From Colius striatus (taxonomy: Eukaryota > Chordata > Aves > Coliiformes > Coliidae): a stretch of DNA of 64,000 nucleotides. The notes under the pieces are model-generated. The model made no database searches. It was given only the letters and a program-made list of their open reading frames with translations, and was not told where the DNA came from. A program made the position numbers and the translations under genes. Of the stretch, positions 48,901-62,592 are shown piece after piece (within the stretch, counting starts at the first letter, position 1; each line of letters opens with the position of its first letter). The stretch covers positions 88,031,389 to 88,095,388 of the forward strand of contig NC_084759.1 in NCBI RefSeq assembly GCF_028858725.1. Direction: 5' to 3'.

Positions 48901-51900
48901 GCAAAATGCAGTGACGTTTTTCATATATTAAATCTAGGTTTTGTTCTTTAATTAATGTAGGAACATCTTGAAGTTCTCACACTTCAAATGAATTATAGTT
49001 TTGTAGTGAGTTTAGAGTATCTTTTTAAAACAGTTATGTTGTATTGGCTCTCTCTGCCATCCTTAAGGCTGTAGCATAACTTGAGAATGTGATTCCCTCT
49101 GTGCTTTCATGACAGAACCATGTTTTGACCTAGATCTTGTTTAAAGGCTTGAATAGAGCGGCAGAAAGCTGTCGTGACTTCGTACTGTCAAGTACTGCGT
49201 CTCTGAGACATTTCAGTGTCCACTTGAGCCCACTGGTGCTTTGAGCAGTTTCTGTAAATCTGGTTTGGTAAAAATTATTTAAAATATTGAGTGTTGACAA
49301 GATTACAGGAGAGACCTGTTAATAGCTTTCCTCACAACAGTGGAGAGGAGGGAAGTAAATAAGTCCTTAAAGTAGCTAGTTATGACTTAATGTAAAATCT
49401 TTTTGCTGGCTTTTTTATTTTAAGGGAGCTTAACAGCACGGACTGTTCCTTCTGCATTTTCTGTATGAATTGTCTGATATTTGCTTCATTTTATAAGAAG
49501 CCATTAGTTACTTATTTTATTTGAGAGTTAAATTCAATCTGCTTGATACCAAAGCCGTTTGTTTGCCAACTATTGATGTGTTTTCAAATCAATACTAAAA
49601 TTTTGGGAATAAAAACCATTTGGATACATGTATGTTCACAGACTTACTTTCTAAAGGAAATACTGCTGATGTATAACTTTCTCAGTATTAAGTGTGAGAA
49701 TGATTACTTGCTTTTCATTAACTGCTTTGTGTCAGTAGACGTCTAAAAGAGATCCATGGGATGTAGATTTAAAATCTAGTCATGTTTTGAATGCTAGCAT
49801 TTTCAGCTTTTTTCATTAAATTAAAATAAAGACTGCTTTATAAGTAATGATTAGCTATAAGGAATGTTATTGTGGGAAACTTACTTGTAGCATACTTGAT
49901 CTGCTTACAGACTCAGTATGTAACCCTGTTTTATGATTTAGTTTTCCTTATACCTGTAACCACCAACAGGAAAATGTGATTTTCTTGCTTATAGATCTTT
50001 GAATGGACATCTTAGCAAATCATACTGTTTGGTAGTTAGTGTTTAGCCATAAATTCAGGGGAATTCCATGTTGTGTCATTCCTTAAGGATGTACATCTGT
50101 GAATGCAGAACTCTCACAGAAGAAACTTTTTAAGCATCTGACATTCAAGAATATGTTGAAGGCAAGACACAAACAAGCAACTCCTCAGTGTTTGCTCGTG
50201 TCCTCCTCTGCTGTAAACTGTAAAAGACTTCCCTAGTGGTTCTTTTTTTAAACAGAAGTGTTATTCAAATGAGTGCTTCGAAATAATGAAAAGTACATGA
50301 AGGGAATTCAGAGCTAACTTTTCATTAAGCTTCCATGTAACATCCCCAAAACTCAAATAATAGAAAATTTTCCCCAGAAGAGCCTTTGTTAAGACAAGTA
50401 ACAGCTGAATGGCAACATGGAATGATACAAAAAAGTACATTACAAATTCTATAGGCCTCAATCCTTAAGTCACTTAATTACTGCTTAACCTTTTCTATAT
50501 CTTCAGTGGGACTAGCTGTGGGATAAGGAAAAGGTACTATTTTGTGTTAGGGATGGTCTTAGCTATCATGTTCTGAAATGGTGAAAGAAGAAAAAGGGAG
50601 TCACTTATAAATGTGTTCAGTAAAGAAAAGCCAGTACCAATGTGTGCCATGTAGGATCCCTCTGTTACCAGACAGGCTTTTTTGGTTGGAGAGAAGGGCT
50701 TTTCCTAGCACTCTGGTATGGGATAGGGATGAGGGGCCTGTGTTAGCTATGGGTGGAACTTCAGGTTTCAGAAATGAAGATTGACAATGAGGGGAGGAAA
50801 AGTCTCTTACTTATCTAATAGGAGAATAAACATTGTTGTCAAAATATATGAGCATCTCAGTAAGTAACCTTACCGCTCTTGGTGTTTAATTTTTCCGCTG
50901 TCTTAGCAATGAAATGCTTCAGTGTGCTGATGCATAAGTTTCAACAGAAGAAGTCTATGAATTTGAAAGTTTAATAAGAAAGGTGGATCTGCTTAGCTTG
51001 ATTTTTAGTTGAATAGGTTGGTGAAAGATCAACATTTTTATAAACTAAAAGCTTAAACTATATTTTGTATTAGACTTTGTTTATTGCTAATTTAGAAGTA
51101 AAACCATAATTGGTGATTTTTGATGTTTCCCTGTAATGTATTTTCCTGAATTCTTTAGCTGTGAATATTTACATTTTTTTAAAATTGTGACAGAAATTCT
51201 CTGAAGCTTAAAGGTGAAAACTCCAGCAACTTGTTCTAGAGTTTCAGGCTTCAATTTTCCACAGCCCTCTGTATGACTTGACCTGTCTTTCAGACAGTGT
51301 TTTATTAATCACAGTGGGACCTTAAAATCCCAGGTGCTTTTCCTGATGGTTTGTAATTGCATATCTGTGTATATGCACACCTGCGTGTGCACACACGTGC
51401 TGTCAGACATTTGTTTAAGATTGTCTACCGAATTTTTTTTCCCCTAGCTGAGATAGTAATGTCAGATTTCTTGAGTGCTTTGTAGTTCTCGTGCTATGTT
51501 GGAGTTTCTTCATAACAGTTCTAGAAATCAGACAGGAGGATAACCTCCAAATTGCCTGAAAATTCTTATTCTTGTAGTAGTTTAGACAGATTGCCGTGGT
51601 TTGTAACGTTTCTAGTAAAGATGTAACTTGAAGCATGAATTCCCCTTACGTCATCTGAGAAGCCATCAATTCCTTTCCCTTTATTTCCATGTTTTAGGAG
51701 TGGGGAAACAAAAGTTAGGGTGTTTTTTTACGTAAAATGAAAAACTTTGAAGTTAAATGAAAAACTTCATTTTCATTAGTGGCAATGGATGAAGAAAGGT
51801 TAGTGTAGTGTCAGTGAAACCTTGTTGTAAGCTAATGTGTCTTAGCCATGGAAAAAATAAAACCCTGTCTGATCTGTATCAGATTCTGATTAACAGATAT

Positions 51901-52920
51901 ATGACAAATTTTCTGCTTATCTGCACCATCCTAAGATTTTTGATCAGATGAAGGAGGGTTTTGTAATGTATCCTGTCATGAAGTTTCCTATTTCTTTGTG
52001 GCACTTTCTTGATAATGGAAAGAATATTTAGAACCACTAGCAACTCTGGATATGGTGCCTGGAGGAAGCTGGATGAAGGTAATGAATGACCAATGTGGTG
52101 TTAGTGTAGTTTTGTTGTTGGCAGGTAGTAGCCAAAGATATTTGGAGATTCAGATGCACTGTGTTGATTGATCCTTAGTTGGTACTTCAGCAGATCATAT
52201 TTTCCTAAAATTTAAATTGTACTTAGTAGCTGATATTCTCTTTAGATACTTTATGTTTACTTGAGCGCAGGTGTCACATGGGAAGATTGAGAGGATGTAG
52301 AATTGTATATATTATCTAGACTAGCAGCAAGTAAGTTGGGAGCAGATAATCAAAATCTCCTGTGAGGGCTGCTTCACGCTTTTAAGGATCTGCTTAGACT
52401 ACAGTACACTTCAAATACTGTTTGAAGCGCTTTCAGTGTTGCTAAGCCACTGTGGTTCTTCACAGGTCTGAAAATATGCTAAATAGTAGTAGTTCACAAC
52501 AGTGAGGACTGAACTCTTTAGTTCTACTTTTGGTTATTCTAAAAGCAAAACTTTGTTTTAAATGTGAGTTTAATATGTGTGTCGTGTAACTTCTAAATGA
52601 CAGCTGTCCACTGTAATTCATTATTCTATATGTCTTTAACCTAACCAACTTCTCTAGTGTACTTGACAAATTTCTTTTCCCAGAACTTCTGTGCCAGAAT
52701 AGGGGGAGTGGGAGGGAGGGTAAAGGCCTTATGACATTGGTGATTAAGCAGTTCAGCTGCTCTGGTTTTTCTATCTATAGAGATTATAAAGACACTATTT
52801 TTGGGGTACATTTCAGTAGGTACAGTAGATGTAAAAACACTTTGTTCACAAACTCTGGAAATGTTTGTTTTAAAATTCTTTCTCAGGATTTTTAAGATGT
52901 TTTCTCTCAAGAAATTGGGA

Positions 52921-52933
52921 TTTTTTTTTTTTT
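52921..52933 (+). repeat. Poly-T run (13 T)
   Basis: Thirteen consecutive T within putative intron 1, followed by 'gtttccatttttgtag', which resembles a splice acceptor tract. No exon could be supported after it. Confidence 0.9.
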
Positions 52934-55900
52934 GTTTCCATTTTTGTAGTTTGCACCTACTTCCCTGCTTGGTGTTATTAGTTTGCTTTAAAGAAACACT
53001 GTGATGAGATTTTGTTGATTTGATAACGTTGATGTCTATGCATATACTTTTTTTTCTTTTCCTTCCTGAATATATTCTGTTTAATTCACTCTGTTTTAAT
53101 GGATATCTTTGGATAACTTGCTTTGGGCTTTTTTTTTTAAATTTTTTTTCTTCTTTCTCTCATACTTGTGGGTAGCTAGTACTTTTTTGTGTAACTACTG
53201 TTTTAGTTTCACAAAATTGGTGAGATTAGGTGTGCACTTTGGAGAGACGTTTTTACTGGGAAGAAAGTGTCTTCTCTACAGACAAAAACTTGTCACAGGC
53301 TGCATATAACCACTTGGGTTTTTTTCTTTGCTTTGCTGAATTTGTAAATACGAGGTTGGTGATTGCTGTACCTTATTTTTTGCTCAGATGTGTGATAAAT
53401 GCAAGTGAAAAGTTTGATTTCTTCCCCCCCCAAGTTAAAACATAAATTGAATTAGGATAGGAGTACTGTTTTTTTTCCCCATTTATAGTACGTATTATTT
53501 CATCAGGATTTGGGGGGTAGTGTTCCAGAGTGGATTCCTCAGCTGAACTAAAAGCTTAATTTTGTCTGTTTTTCAGTTGAACTTTCAGATAGCTCAGTGA
53601 AGTTACTTAAAAGTTGCATGGGATGAAAAACAAATGATGCAAAGAACCTTGGAAGAAATGCATGAGTCATGATCTGTTTAAGTATTTTACCACTGAAGGG
53701 GGATATTTTCACTTGAGCCATGGGTAATTTAAGATTTCTCTAAGTTTACGTAAAAGTGGAAAATGAGGAACTAAAAGAATGAAGCTTGTCATTAAACAAG
53801 TGGATTTTTTCCTCCCACTTAATTATGAACTCTTCTTCCCATTGGATCTGAGACTCATTTAATTTGGGAGATGATGGAATCGGATCATTATTTGACCTTT
53901 GGAAAGTATCTTGCCTTTGGAATTCACTGTTTAAATGCATGTATTACATAAGTTTAAATCCCATACTGAGTATAATTATTACTCTGTTTATAAACTTGAT
54001 AGATGCTTTTCACTCTCAGCCTATACATTTCCCAAACATTAACATATTATTTCTCACATCAATCTGTAAATTGAAAAGCTTGTGCTGTCTTTTATGTCAT
54101 TGAAGAAATGAGGAGCAGAGGCTATAATCTTCAAAAGTATCTCCTGTCATAACTTCATTGGATTTTCGTTAAATGTTCAGGTGTTACAGACAGTTTATGT
54201 TGACTTAAGTTGCTGCTGTGCTTCCTTGCTCTTCCTCGGTTTTGCCTTTATCTCATTCCCAGAAAAATGAGAGGAGGGTAAAGTGAAAAATCTATGATTT
54301 CTGCAGCAATGTATATGAACAAGACCCAAAGAGTTCTGCAGTTCTGATTTGTTTCTTGTAAAACATGGTTTTAACTTCTGCGACAAATAAGGTATGGACA
54401 ATATTTCTTGCTGGTGTCTCAGTTACTGTTTACCCAGAGGTCTTAGTTTGATGGAAATGAAAGTACAGTGAAAACCAGACTACTCTGAAAATGCCAAATT
54501 ATGTAGGAGAAAAATGGCAAATTCAGCCTTTGACAAATATGTAGAGCATGTTCTGTCTGTATCTGTCACACAGACACAAAATTTTGCTACGTGAAAATTT
54601 CTTTTGCTAAAAAGTAGTGAGAAGTTGACAGTCACAGTGGATGTAGCTGTTGTACCCTGTTACTCACACTCTGTCTTCTCTAATTCCATTTTTTTTGGAC
54701 CTGAATTTCTAGACTATTTGAATTGTACAGCCTTGGTTACAGTTTTATAACTCTAAGGGGTTTTTTTATGTCAGCAGAGTAAAATTGTTTGCCAGCTTTT
54801 GCATTTTACATCATCTGCATTACCTGCTGTATCTTTGTCACTGATTTATATACTTGTGGTTAGATTATTCAAAGTGTTACTGCAAAAGTGATTTTCCTGA
54901 GTCATTGTGATCAGATAAGTATTCCATTGGCTTTATCATAATTTCCAGGGCAAAGACAGCTTTTTTGCCTTCACCTTCTTAAACTTCTCGTACTTAGCCT
55001 TATTTTATCTGGCTACTTTATTTCTTTCATGACTGAACTTCTGCATTCATGAATTGACATTCTTGGCATTTATCATATGCTAAACAGCTTTCTCATTATG
55101 CATTTTCCTATGATGTCCATTGTACTTGAGAATAATTTTGGTCTTCATGACACCTGTGTTATCAAGACTCTAAACATATGTGAACCTTGGTTCCTGTCAT
55201 AGCTAAGTATGTACTAACTATAACTATTCCTATTCTGTTTCCTTTTTCTCCTCTTTCAAGGTGTATTTCACGGTACGTTTGCACTGATGCTAAAGGAGAT
55301 AATCCTGTCCTGTTTCTCATGGCATTGTTGGTATTCATATGGCATGTGATGCAGCTGAAAACTAAAATGATTTTCATTCCTTTCCCCCAGTTACCTTTCA
55401 GCCAGACTGCCTTCTTTATCTGGCTGGCTATGTGGTGATGCAAGGGCTAATATTAGTGGTGAGATGGTTAGGTAAAAGCAAGCAAGATCACTCCTCTTCT
55501 TCCAACAGTGGAGACTTACATGGTTTCACATAATCTATGGAGCTGTGCCTTCAGCTGACATCTGTCCACATGCAGAAATGCAATGAAACTTCTGTTCTAA
55601 AATTTACCAGCGTGTAATACTTTTACTGTGGAGTAAGGTTGCTGTTTCTCACTGAGAATGGAAGCAGAAAAGATCCATGTAAACACTGTAGTGGCAAAGC
55701 TAACTTCTGAGAATTGTGTTACTGTCATATATTGCTAGTTAAGGCTAAAGAGAACACTGAAAAGAACAGTTAGGACATTACTCTTGTCTCTTGTGGTCTG
55801 TTCCTGGATTCAGCTGAAAGCTGGTGTCTTTGTAGTCTATTTTGTGTATTGAATAGAGATGCTTTTTAGCAAGGGGGTTTATGGGATTCGTCAGTTAACC

Positions 55901-56107
55901 ATTTTTAGTGCAGGGAGGTTACTTAGTAGTGTGTGTTCTGGATAGGTCTTTTTCATGAAAGACCTATAGGTGGCTTGGGTTTTCTGAATGACTTCAGTTT
56001 TCAGACAGAGCAGCAACAGAGTTTTTAAACCTTTCCTCAGTCTTTAGCGTGTTTGGTCATTATCTCCTGCATTTCTCAGTCAACAAGGTTATTACATGCT
56101 TTTTGAT

Positions 56108-56146
56108 ATCTTTATAGATACAAATATATAATATATAATATAAAAT
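56108..56146. repeat. AT-rich low-complexity patch
   Basis: Nearly pure A/T with repeated ATATA units ('aaatatataatatataatat'). It is probably a small decayed AT microsatellite. Confidence 0.75.
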
Positions 56147-59118
56147 TTCTGGGAGAGTGGAGTTGCTTTTTGGCTCTGTGGGGGAGTGGATATAGTGGAA
56201 ATAGTTTTCCTGTTTTCAGCCCTGTTTATTCTTAACATACTTTCTAAGGACTTCCTTACTTATTCCTATCCAAAGTCCTCTGCTGTTTACCTTCTCACAT
56301 TTTTATCAAACGACAGCCTCTGTTGTGTTGGCAGAAAAAGCATTAAGAGAGAAGATAAAACTGCTGTTCCTGATGCCACTTGTTATTTCTCTGCAGAGAG
56401 GCCAGGATTTTTAAGAGTTTTTATAAAAGTTCTCTGAGCATCACGATAGGTCTTTGCCAGTGATTTCCTGAGCATTCAATATGCTTAGGCAGATGCGTTG
56501 TATGCATTTACTTGGAAAAGAGCAAGTTTAAGGCAGATAGTCTTAAAAAAAATAACTGTCAGCTTCTGACACCGCCTAGTGAGCTTGTGCAAGCTCAGTT
56601 TTTCAGAGCAAGTATCTTCTGACTGAAGTGCTTGTAAAGCAACAGGAAATGACAAAATGTTTACCTGCAGTTAGCCAGCAAGGAACACTACAAGAATCTC
56701 CAGGCTGAGTTAGATATGTGAAACATTGAAAACTAGTTGGAAGTTTGACTAAGTTTGTTAAGCAGTTACGAATAAGCGTATTGAAGCATGAATTTCTATG
56801 CAACTATCACCTTCTTCTGTATTTGAGCCATTTTAAATTAAGATTGATGGCAATGATAATGGTAGGGTTTGTGTTCCTGTGCTTAGTATGTGCTTTTTGA
56901 TTGAACATTACATGAAAAGCAGAGTTCAAAAAAAATTAAAGCTAGTAGAGCAATGGGAGATAGCTTCTTTGAATTTAAAGCATTTCAGAATATCTCAGTA
57001 TTTCACAAAAGTTAATTTTGTCATAATTAAAAAATGCAAAATACTTCCAACTTGATGTAGATGCTGTACCGTACTTTAATAATTTGCAGTTAGCCAAACA
57101 ATAAGTTGTTGATAATGTGTTGATAATATCACAGAGTATTAGGACTGTAGACATAATAATAGTTAAATAATAATTTTCACCATTGTAATATTTTTATCCT
57201 AGTTTAGAGAAGCCCTTAAATTCTCCATAGCAAACATGGAGTGAGAAGAAGCTAGCCTGTTTTTTTTGCATGCTAACTTTAAACTTCACTTTCCTAACAG
57301 AAGCTTTATAGTATAATAGTGGTAACAACATTGAGTACTGCATGCTATGGTGATAATCTCAGTTGCTGTGTATAAGCATGACTTAAAGAATAGCATGCAA
57401 ATAAAATGTAGAAATAACCCTATTGTAATATCCATAAAAGTGCATTGTACTGTAAATAATTTCATATTTTAAAGCCACGAGTGGCATGAACTTGGAAGAT
57501 GCTGTTATGCTTCCCTTCAAATACTTGAGAAACAACAAAGGTTGCAAAAGCCGTTGACCTAGCAGTAGCCTGGTAGAATGGACAAACCTCATCAGAAATA
57601 ACAGAAGTCATAACGTATTCGTGTTCCACAGAGGGAAACCAAGCTGGAGGTGCCACTGAGCATGAATGATGACTTGGGCATTTGTGCATTTCAGCAAGAT
57701 CTTCTAAGGATGGAACATGGAAGTGTTACTTTGGTTTTTGTTCATTCTCCAAGGCAAATTGGATTTGTTGAGTATAGCAGATCAAATGCAGCTTTTTAAT
57801 TTTCATTCCGTTTTAGAGGTTTTTTCCTGCGTTTACTGTTATTTGTCATCTTTAGGCAGTTGCACTAGGTGATCATTGTAGGTACCTTCCAGATGAAAAA
57901 TATTTCTATTCTTAAATCTTGTATTCTGCTCATTGAAAGAGAGACAAATACTTTCATAGTTTTATCTTCATTAATCCTGCCTGCAAAATTGTGCTAAAAA
58001 AAAATCTGAGATTTCTTTGTGAGCTCTGCAGCAAAAGAAGACACAACTTTGAAGGAAGTTTTAAAAGTCGGGAGAGCTAGAGGATAAAGATTCTAAATAA
58101 TTATTACGAATCTGAACCCAATTCCCAAAAAGAAGTGAGAGATTTTGTGAATGCTTTTGTGAATTTATAGAACCCATGTTCTTCTCTAATTAACCTTTGG
58201 ACCCAATTTAGACAAGAAATTATAGACTCTATATGCAGCCTGAAATAGCAATAGAAACTTCCTCTGTAAGTCAGAGAGCTAAAGTTCTGATATGTAGCAA
58301 TGATTTCACTGCTAGTCTCACAACATGAGATACAAATCCCAAAGCTTTTACGAAGTTAAAAGTACAAGGATTTGATTGTGAAAGAAGAAAGGAATATCCA
58401 TTCCTAGAGATGTAATTGAAGGAACTTCTGAAGTGGTTAAGAAACTGGAGTTCGCAGTATGGAGGAAAAATCTGCGTAGATGCATCAGTATTTGTTTATT
58501 TTTGTTAATGTGAATATTGTAGACTTCTTGTGGCAAATCTGAACTAAATGAGAAAAGATCCATTCTTTGCTATGAAATGTTCAAACACAAATGCTACTGC
58601 AAACCACAATATTGATGGCATTCATCTCACAAAGATGAAATGAATGTGAGACTGTCAGCTTTTTGCAAATAAAATTTTTGTCCTTGTTTTAATTTGCTTT
58701 AGTACTTGAAAAATGGATACTGTTCAACAGACAAAACATAATTGAAGTACCCCATTTTCTCATGTTAGCAGAGCTGCGGGAAAAGATTACATGTTAACAA
58801 AATCAGGTTTGATTTGCATAACATGATTTTTTGAATTTACTTTCTTGCCAGGCTCTTGCTTTCAAGAAAACTAGACTTCGGTAAAATTGGTGTTTACTGT
58901 TATTTCTCTGGCATAATTGAACTCCTTTCAAGAGCTTTTTGCTGAAGTTGGTGGATTTTTTTATGCTTTGTTTTTCAAGGCTGAAGACTTACAGATATTC
59001 TTTCCTGTGCATGGCTGGTAGTAATTTTTTTACACTCTATTATTACTGATTTTGTTTCAAACCTGTTGAATCCAGACCTTCCTCCCTATTTCGTTCTGTA
59101 TTTTGTCTGTCTTTTATA

Positions 59119-59386
59119 TAGAATTATAGATTTGAGTTGGATGGGACCTTAAAGATTATATAGCTCCAGCACCCTTGCCAAAAGCAGGGACATCTTCTGC
59201 TATACTGGATTACTCAAAGCCCTGTCCAGTCTGGACTTAAATACTTCCAGAGATGGAGCATCTGCAACCTTTCCAGGCAACCTGTTGCAGTGACATACCA
59301 CCCTTATAGTGAAGAACTATTTCTCAATATCTAGGCTAAACCTATCCTCTTTCAGTTTGAAGCCATTACCCCTTGTCTTCCTTACT
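59119..59386 (-). mobile_element. CR1 LINE, reverse orientation, about 270 bases
   Basis: The longest CR1 copy in the window. Read on the minus strand it gives the usual order of the CR1 3' end: 'ttcaaactgaaagagga', 'taggtttagcctagatat', 'caggttgcctggaaagg', 'gagatgtccctgctttt'-like sequence, and the terminal 'aaggtcccatccaactc' plus a diverged ATTCTATA tail. Substitutions throughout the tail and body indicate an older insertion than the 3.2 and 25.8 kb copies. It is noncoding and lies inside the putative first intron, antisense to the gene. Confidence 0.95.
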
Positions 59387-61993
59387 TGATGTGAAGAATA
59401 GTGTTAGCGAATATATTACCCTTTATCATTTATGCTTTAAGAATTACGTTTAAAGAGGGTTTCTGTGTATGAACATTATTTTTAATTGAAAGTGTAGCTA
59501 TATATAGTTTGGTAGTGGTATCAGCTGGTCGTCTTAGCTCTGTGCGCTATTTCAGACAGCTAAGAAATGTTTTCTTGCATGACTAGCCAAAGATTTGCAA
59601 AACTCACATTTTAGATGTTTCAGTTCTGTTGTTTAAGTCTACAGGTTAAAAGCTCTTAGCATGAAATAATACTTCAATATAGTTGTAACTTTAGGCTTCA
59701 CAATTGAAAATGTTATACTGTGTGTAGAAAATGGTGTACCTCTTTTTAAAAGCTGTAGGGAAAAGGCAGGTCTTGACTACTTTTGATTTTGTTACGTGTT
59801 TGATTGGCAATTACTGCTTTTTTGAAGAGACAGTGGCAGTTATGGTTCACATATTATTTGCCTGCTGACTTTTCAGTTCTTTTTCTTCTTTAATAGACTC
59901 TGAAGTTGAAAAATGTAGAAATAGCAATCTGAAAAGGCCATCTTTATTTTCTTATTGAAAGGGAGTAAGATCAATAGCAGTTGGAACCTAGGACAACTAG
60001 ACTGCCTTGGAAGTGATTGGTCTCTGGTGGTCTGTTCTGTGCCTGTCCTGTAATGGGTCTAGATACTTGATTCAGGATGTTGCAGTTGCACCTCACAGGG
60101 GCAGCAAATTGGTTTGGAGGGTATCAATGTTGGGTTTTTGTTTTGTTTTCCCTAGGTGTAACTGGCTATAATTCCCAAGTTTTCTTACCAGTTCTGTGAC
60201 CAAAACTATATGCTTCTATTAAAAAGACAACAGTCCTGATACTTGTTCTTGCTACAAGCATGCGATTGTGGTGTTAAGATGCAATTGCCTTTCTACAATA
60301 ACTATGCATCCAGTCATGTTTCTCTTATACCAAGCTTTACATCTATGAAGTTTTTGATATGTCTTTTTTATTCAAGGCAAATGACCTGACAGTTGGCTAT
60401 GTTAATGCATATTTTATTTTGCCAATCACATCATCAGGTGATCCAGATTACTCTGACATATTCTTTTTGTTTATTACATTGTGTACCATGTACAAAATTT
60501 ATTAGTAATTTTTATATCTTTTGATATTGTTGATGATACAGACAAGTATGTATGTGAAGCGTTTGTATAGAAATATTTTCCTTGTTTGTTAAAATTGTGT
60601 TAATAATTCTGGTTTCAATCAGTGGAGATTTTTTTTAAACCTGTGTTGTTTACTGTAAATTTGATCAGAGAAGCATGTAAAAATGCAGTACAGAAATTCA
60701 GGTGGTGTCTAGCATCTTCCATATTTATTATAAAGAAAAGCATTAAATTGATCTTATTTACTAGACTGTAGGCCATTGCATTGGTAACTGTGAGTTTCAC
60801 TAAATGGAGATTGTGTCTAGAGATGGTTGTTTTAATTTCTTTCCATTTCCCTTACTGCTTCCCCCCCTTCCTTTCTGTGCTCTTTTGGATTATGTCTTGT
60901 TTTTCAAGATCGTAGCAGTAATGCCTGTAGATTTGTCTGGATTTTTGATCACACATCGTAAAACTTTGGAGTGCAGCTTATCTGAGTTTTATGGTTTTAG
61001 AGTACTTAGTATAAGTTATTTTAATACATTACACTATAAATATTGGAAACTGAGGGGTTTTCTTACGACATTGATGAATCTTTTGTGTTTAGATTCAGAG
61101 CAGAAATAGTAATATCATGGCAGAAGAGACTGAGATGTTTAACATTCGCTTACTGCTTTATATGGTGGTTGCTGGAATGTTTAAAATGTATTAATTCTGA
61201 CTGTTAACCATCTGTGTGTACTGGGAAATACAGCTGAAAATCAAGGATAATCAATTAGAATAAATTTAGAAGACTAAAAGAATTCCTTTGAGAGACATTA
61301 TTCTCTTTTGTTAGTGTAATGCAGTATGTTTATCCGTAACTGAATTTTGGTTTAGGTGCAAGAAAAATCAGGTGTTATTTTTTTCTCCTGAGTTAGTATG
61401 TGAACCTATATGTTCTCTTGAAGTGACTTTAAAGACTTGTTCCACTAGGAAACTGAAACTGTTGCTATCGCTGTCCAATTTTTTTCTGAACCTCTGCTAA
61501 GTATTAAACTTTCAATGCTATTTCAACAGAAATACAGTTTGCGTCTGACTACTCTTAAGAAGAATACTAATTGGCAAGAATTACAGACTGCATTGTGGGC
61601 ATCCTCATGCAGAGAAAACATGGAGTTGAGTACTACTGTGTAAACTTGAATGTCTGGTCTATTCTCTTTCAGACTTTCTAGTGCGTCCCATTCTGTACGT
61701 GCCTAAAGCTTTTAATGTGGCTTTTATACTGTGCTTCAGAAACTGGAAGACAGATACCTCAATGCTCAGAATTTTTTGATTTCTCCTATTCCCTAGTGCT
61801 TCGCTGTAAAAATTAATGTCTTGGTGAAAAAAGCCTTCATTAATTAAGTGAAATTAAGCCTGTATTTTTTGCTACCTGTAATACTGATAATGTATTTAGA
61901 TTTTTTTTTATTTTATTTTATCTTATTTTTTTAGCATTGACTCTTGAGCATCCAATAATAATGCTCTTTGTAGAAAAGAGGCAGAGCAGTCAA

Positions 61994-62054
61994 GTTGAAT
62001 ATGAAGTAACATTAAAACTTAATTATCCCTTGTTGAATATGAAGTAACATTAAA
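61994..62054 (+). repeat. Perfect 23-bp direct repeat, 38-bp period
   Basis: A 23-base unit starting 'gttgaatatgaagtaac' at 61994-62016 recurs exactly at 62032-62054, with 15 bases between ('acttaattatccctt'). Exact identity indicates a recent local duplication. No further copies are visible. Confidence 0.95.
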
Positions 62055-62372
62055 TATTTTTTAAAGGCTGACAGCATAACATTTTACAATTAAGTAGCAT
62101 TTGGATTAGTGCTTGAAAGAACAAACAGAGTTCTTAGAGGTCTGGATGGGGAATGTTGCTTTATAACTTGGAGAGGTGTAACTATTGTATCTTTTAGTTA
62201 TAGAATTAGGTGAACATCTTGAAGTATTTGATATTGCCATGGTCAAACTACCATTTTAATAACCAGAAAAATGGAACCAAGAACATTTAATCAGTCTTTG
62301 GTTCAAACTTTGGACATCTGTTTTCCTATGATAAAGTAACAACTGCAAGTGTGCATATTCCTTTTAATCTAG

Positions 62373-62592
62373 AAAATTATTTAAACGATGGTGTTAAACC
62401 ATGATCTTTCCTTGCTTACAATGTTATACTGCTGCTTGTGAAGGATTGAGGTTGCAGTTGGACCCAGAAGATCAACTCAGTCCTAATGGACTGTATTGCC
62501 AGGAGCACATGTTTTTGAAGAAAGACAGTCTCCTGCATGAAGAAAACTGTAGTTTAATTCGACAAAAGTACAACATTGTGTTGCTCAGCAGT
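62373..62592 (+). other. Possible exon (acceptor and donor-like edges)
   Basis: The left edge is a good acceptor, 'attccttttaatctag' ending at 62372. The right edge 'cagcagt|GTGAGA' at 62593 is a fair donor, giving 220 bases. An 80-codon frame (62401-62643) starts inside it and reads MIFPCLQCYTAACEGL and onward, but it runs past the donor and is preceded in frame by a TAA at 62395-62397. An internal coding exon in that frame is therefore not possible, while a 5' untranslated exon or alternative start remains possible. No family is recognised, and chance matches to splice sites are common in 64 kb. Confidence 0.15.

Larger units (their letters stand above)
45600..59118 (+). other. Putative intron 1, proximal part
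   Basis: AT-rich DNA right of the CpG island, with no supported coding exon. Several poly-T runs occur (45948-45959, 46797-46808, 47812-47822 and 52921-52933). Base counts of sampled lines show T exceeding A (see findings), in line with plus-strand transcription. A T11 tract followed by CCACAG at 47812-47828 looks like a splice acceptor, but no open frame or donor follows it convincingly. No interspersed repeat was recognised in this part. Confidence 0.5.

Noticed and set aside
51736..51775. Local repeat and partial palindrome of 'aaatgaaaaactt'
   Set aside because: Short, imperfect and in A/T-rich DNA; expected by chance.
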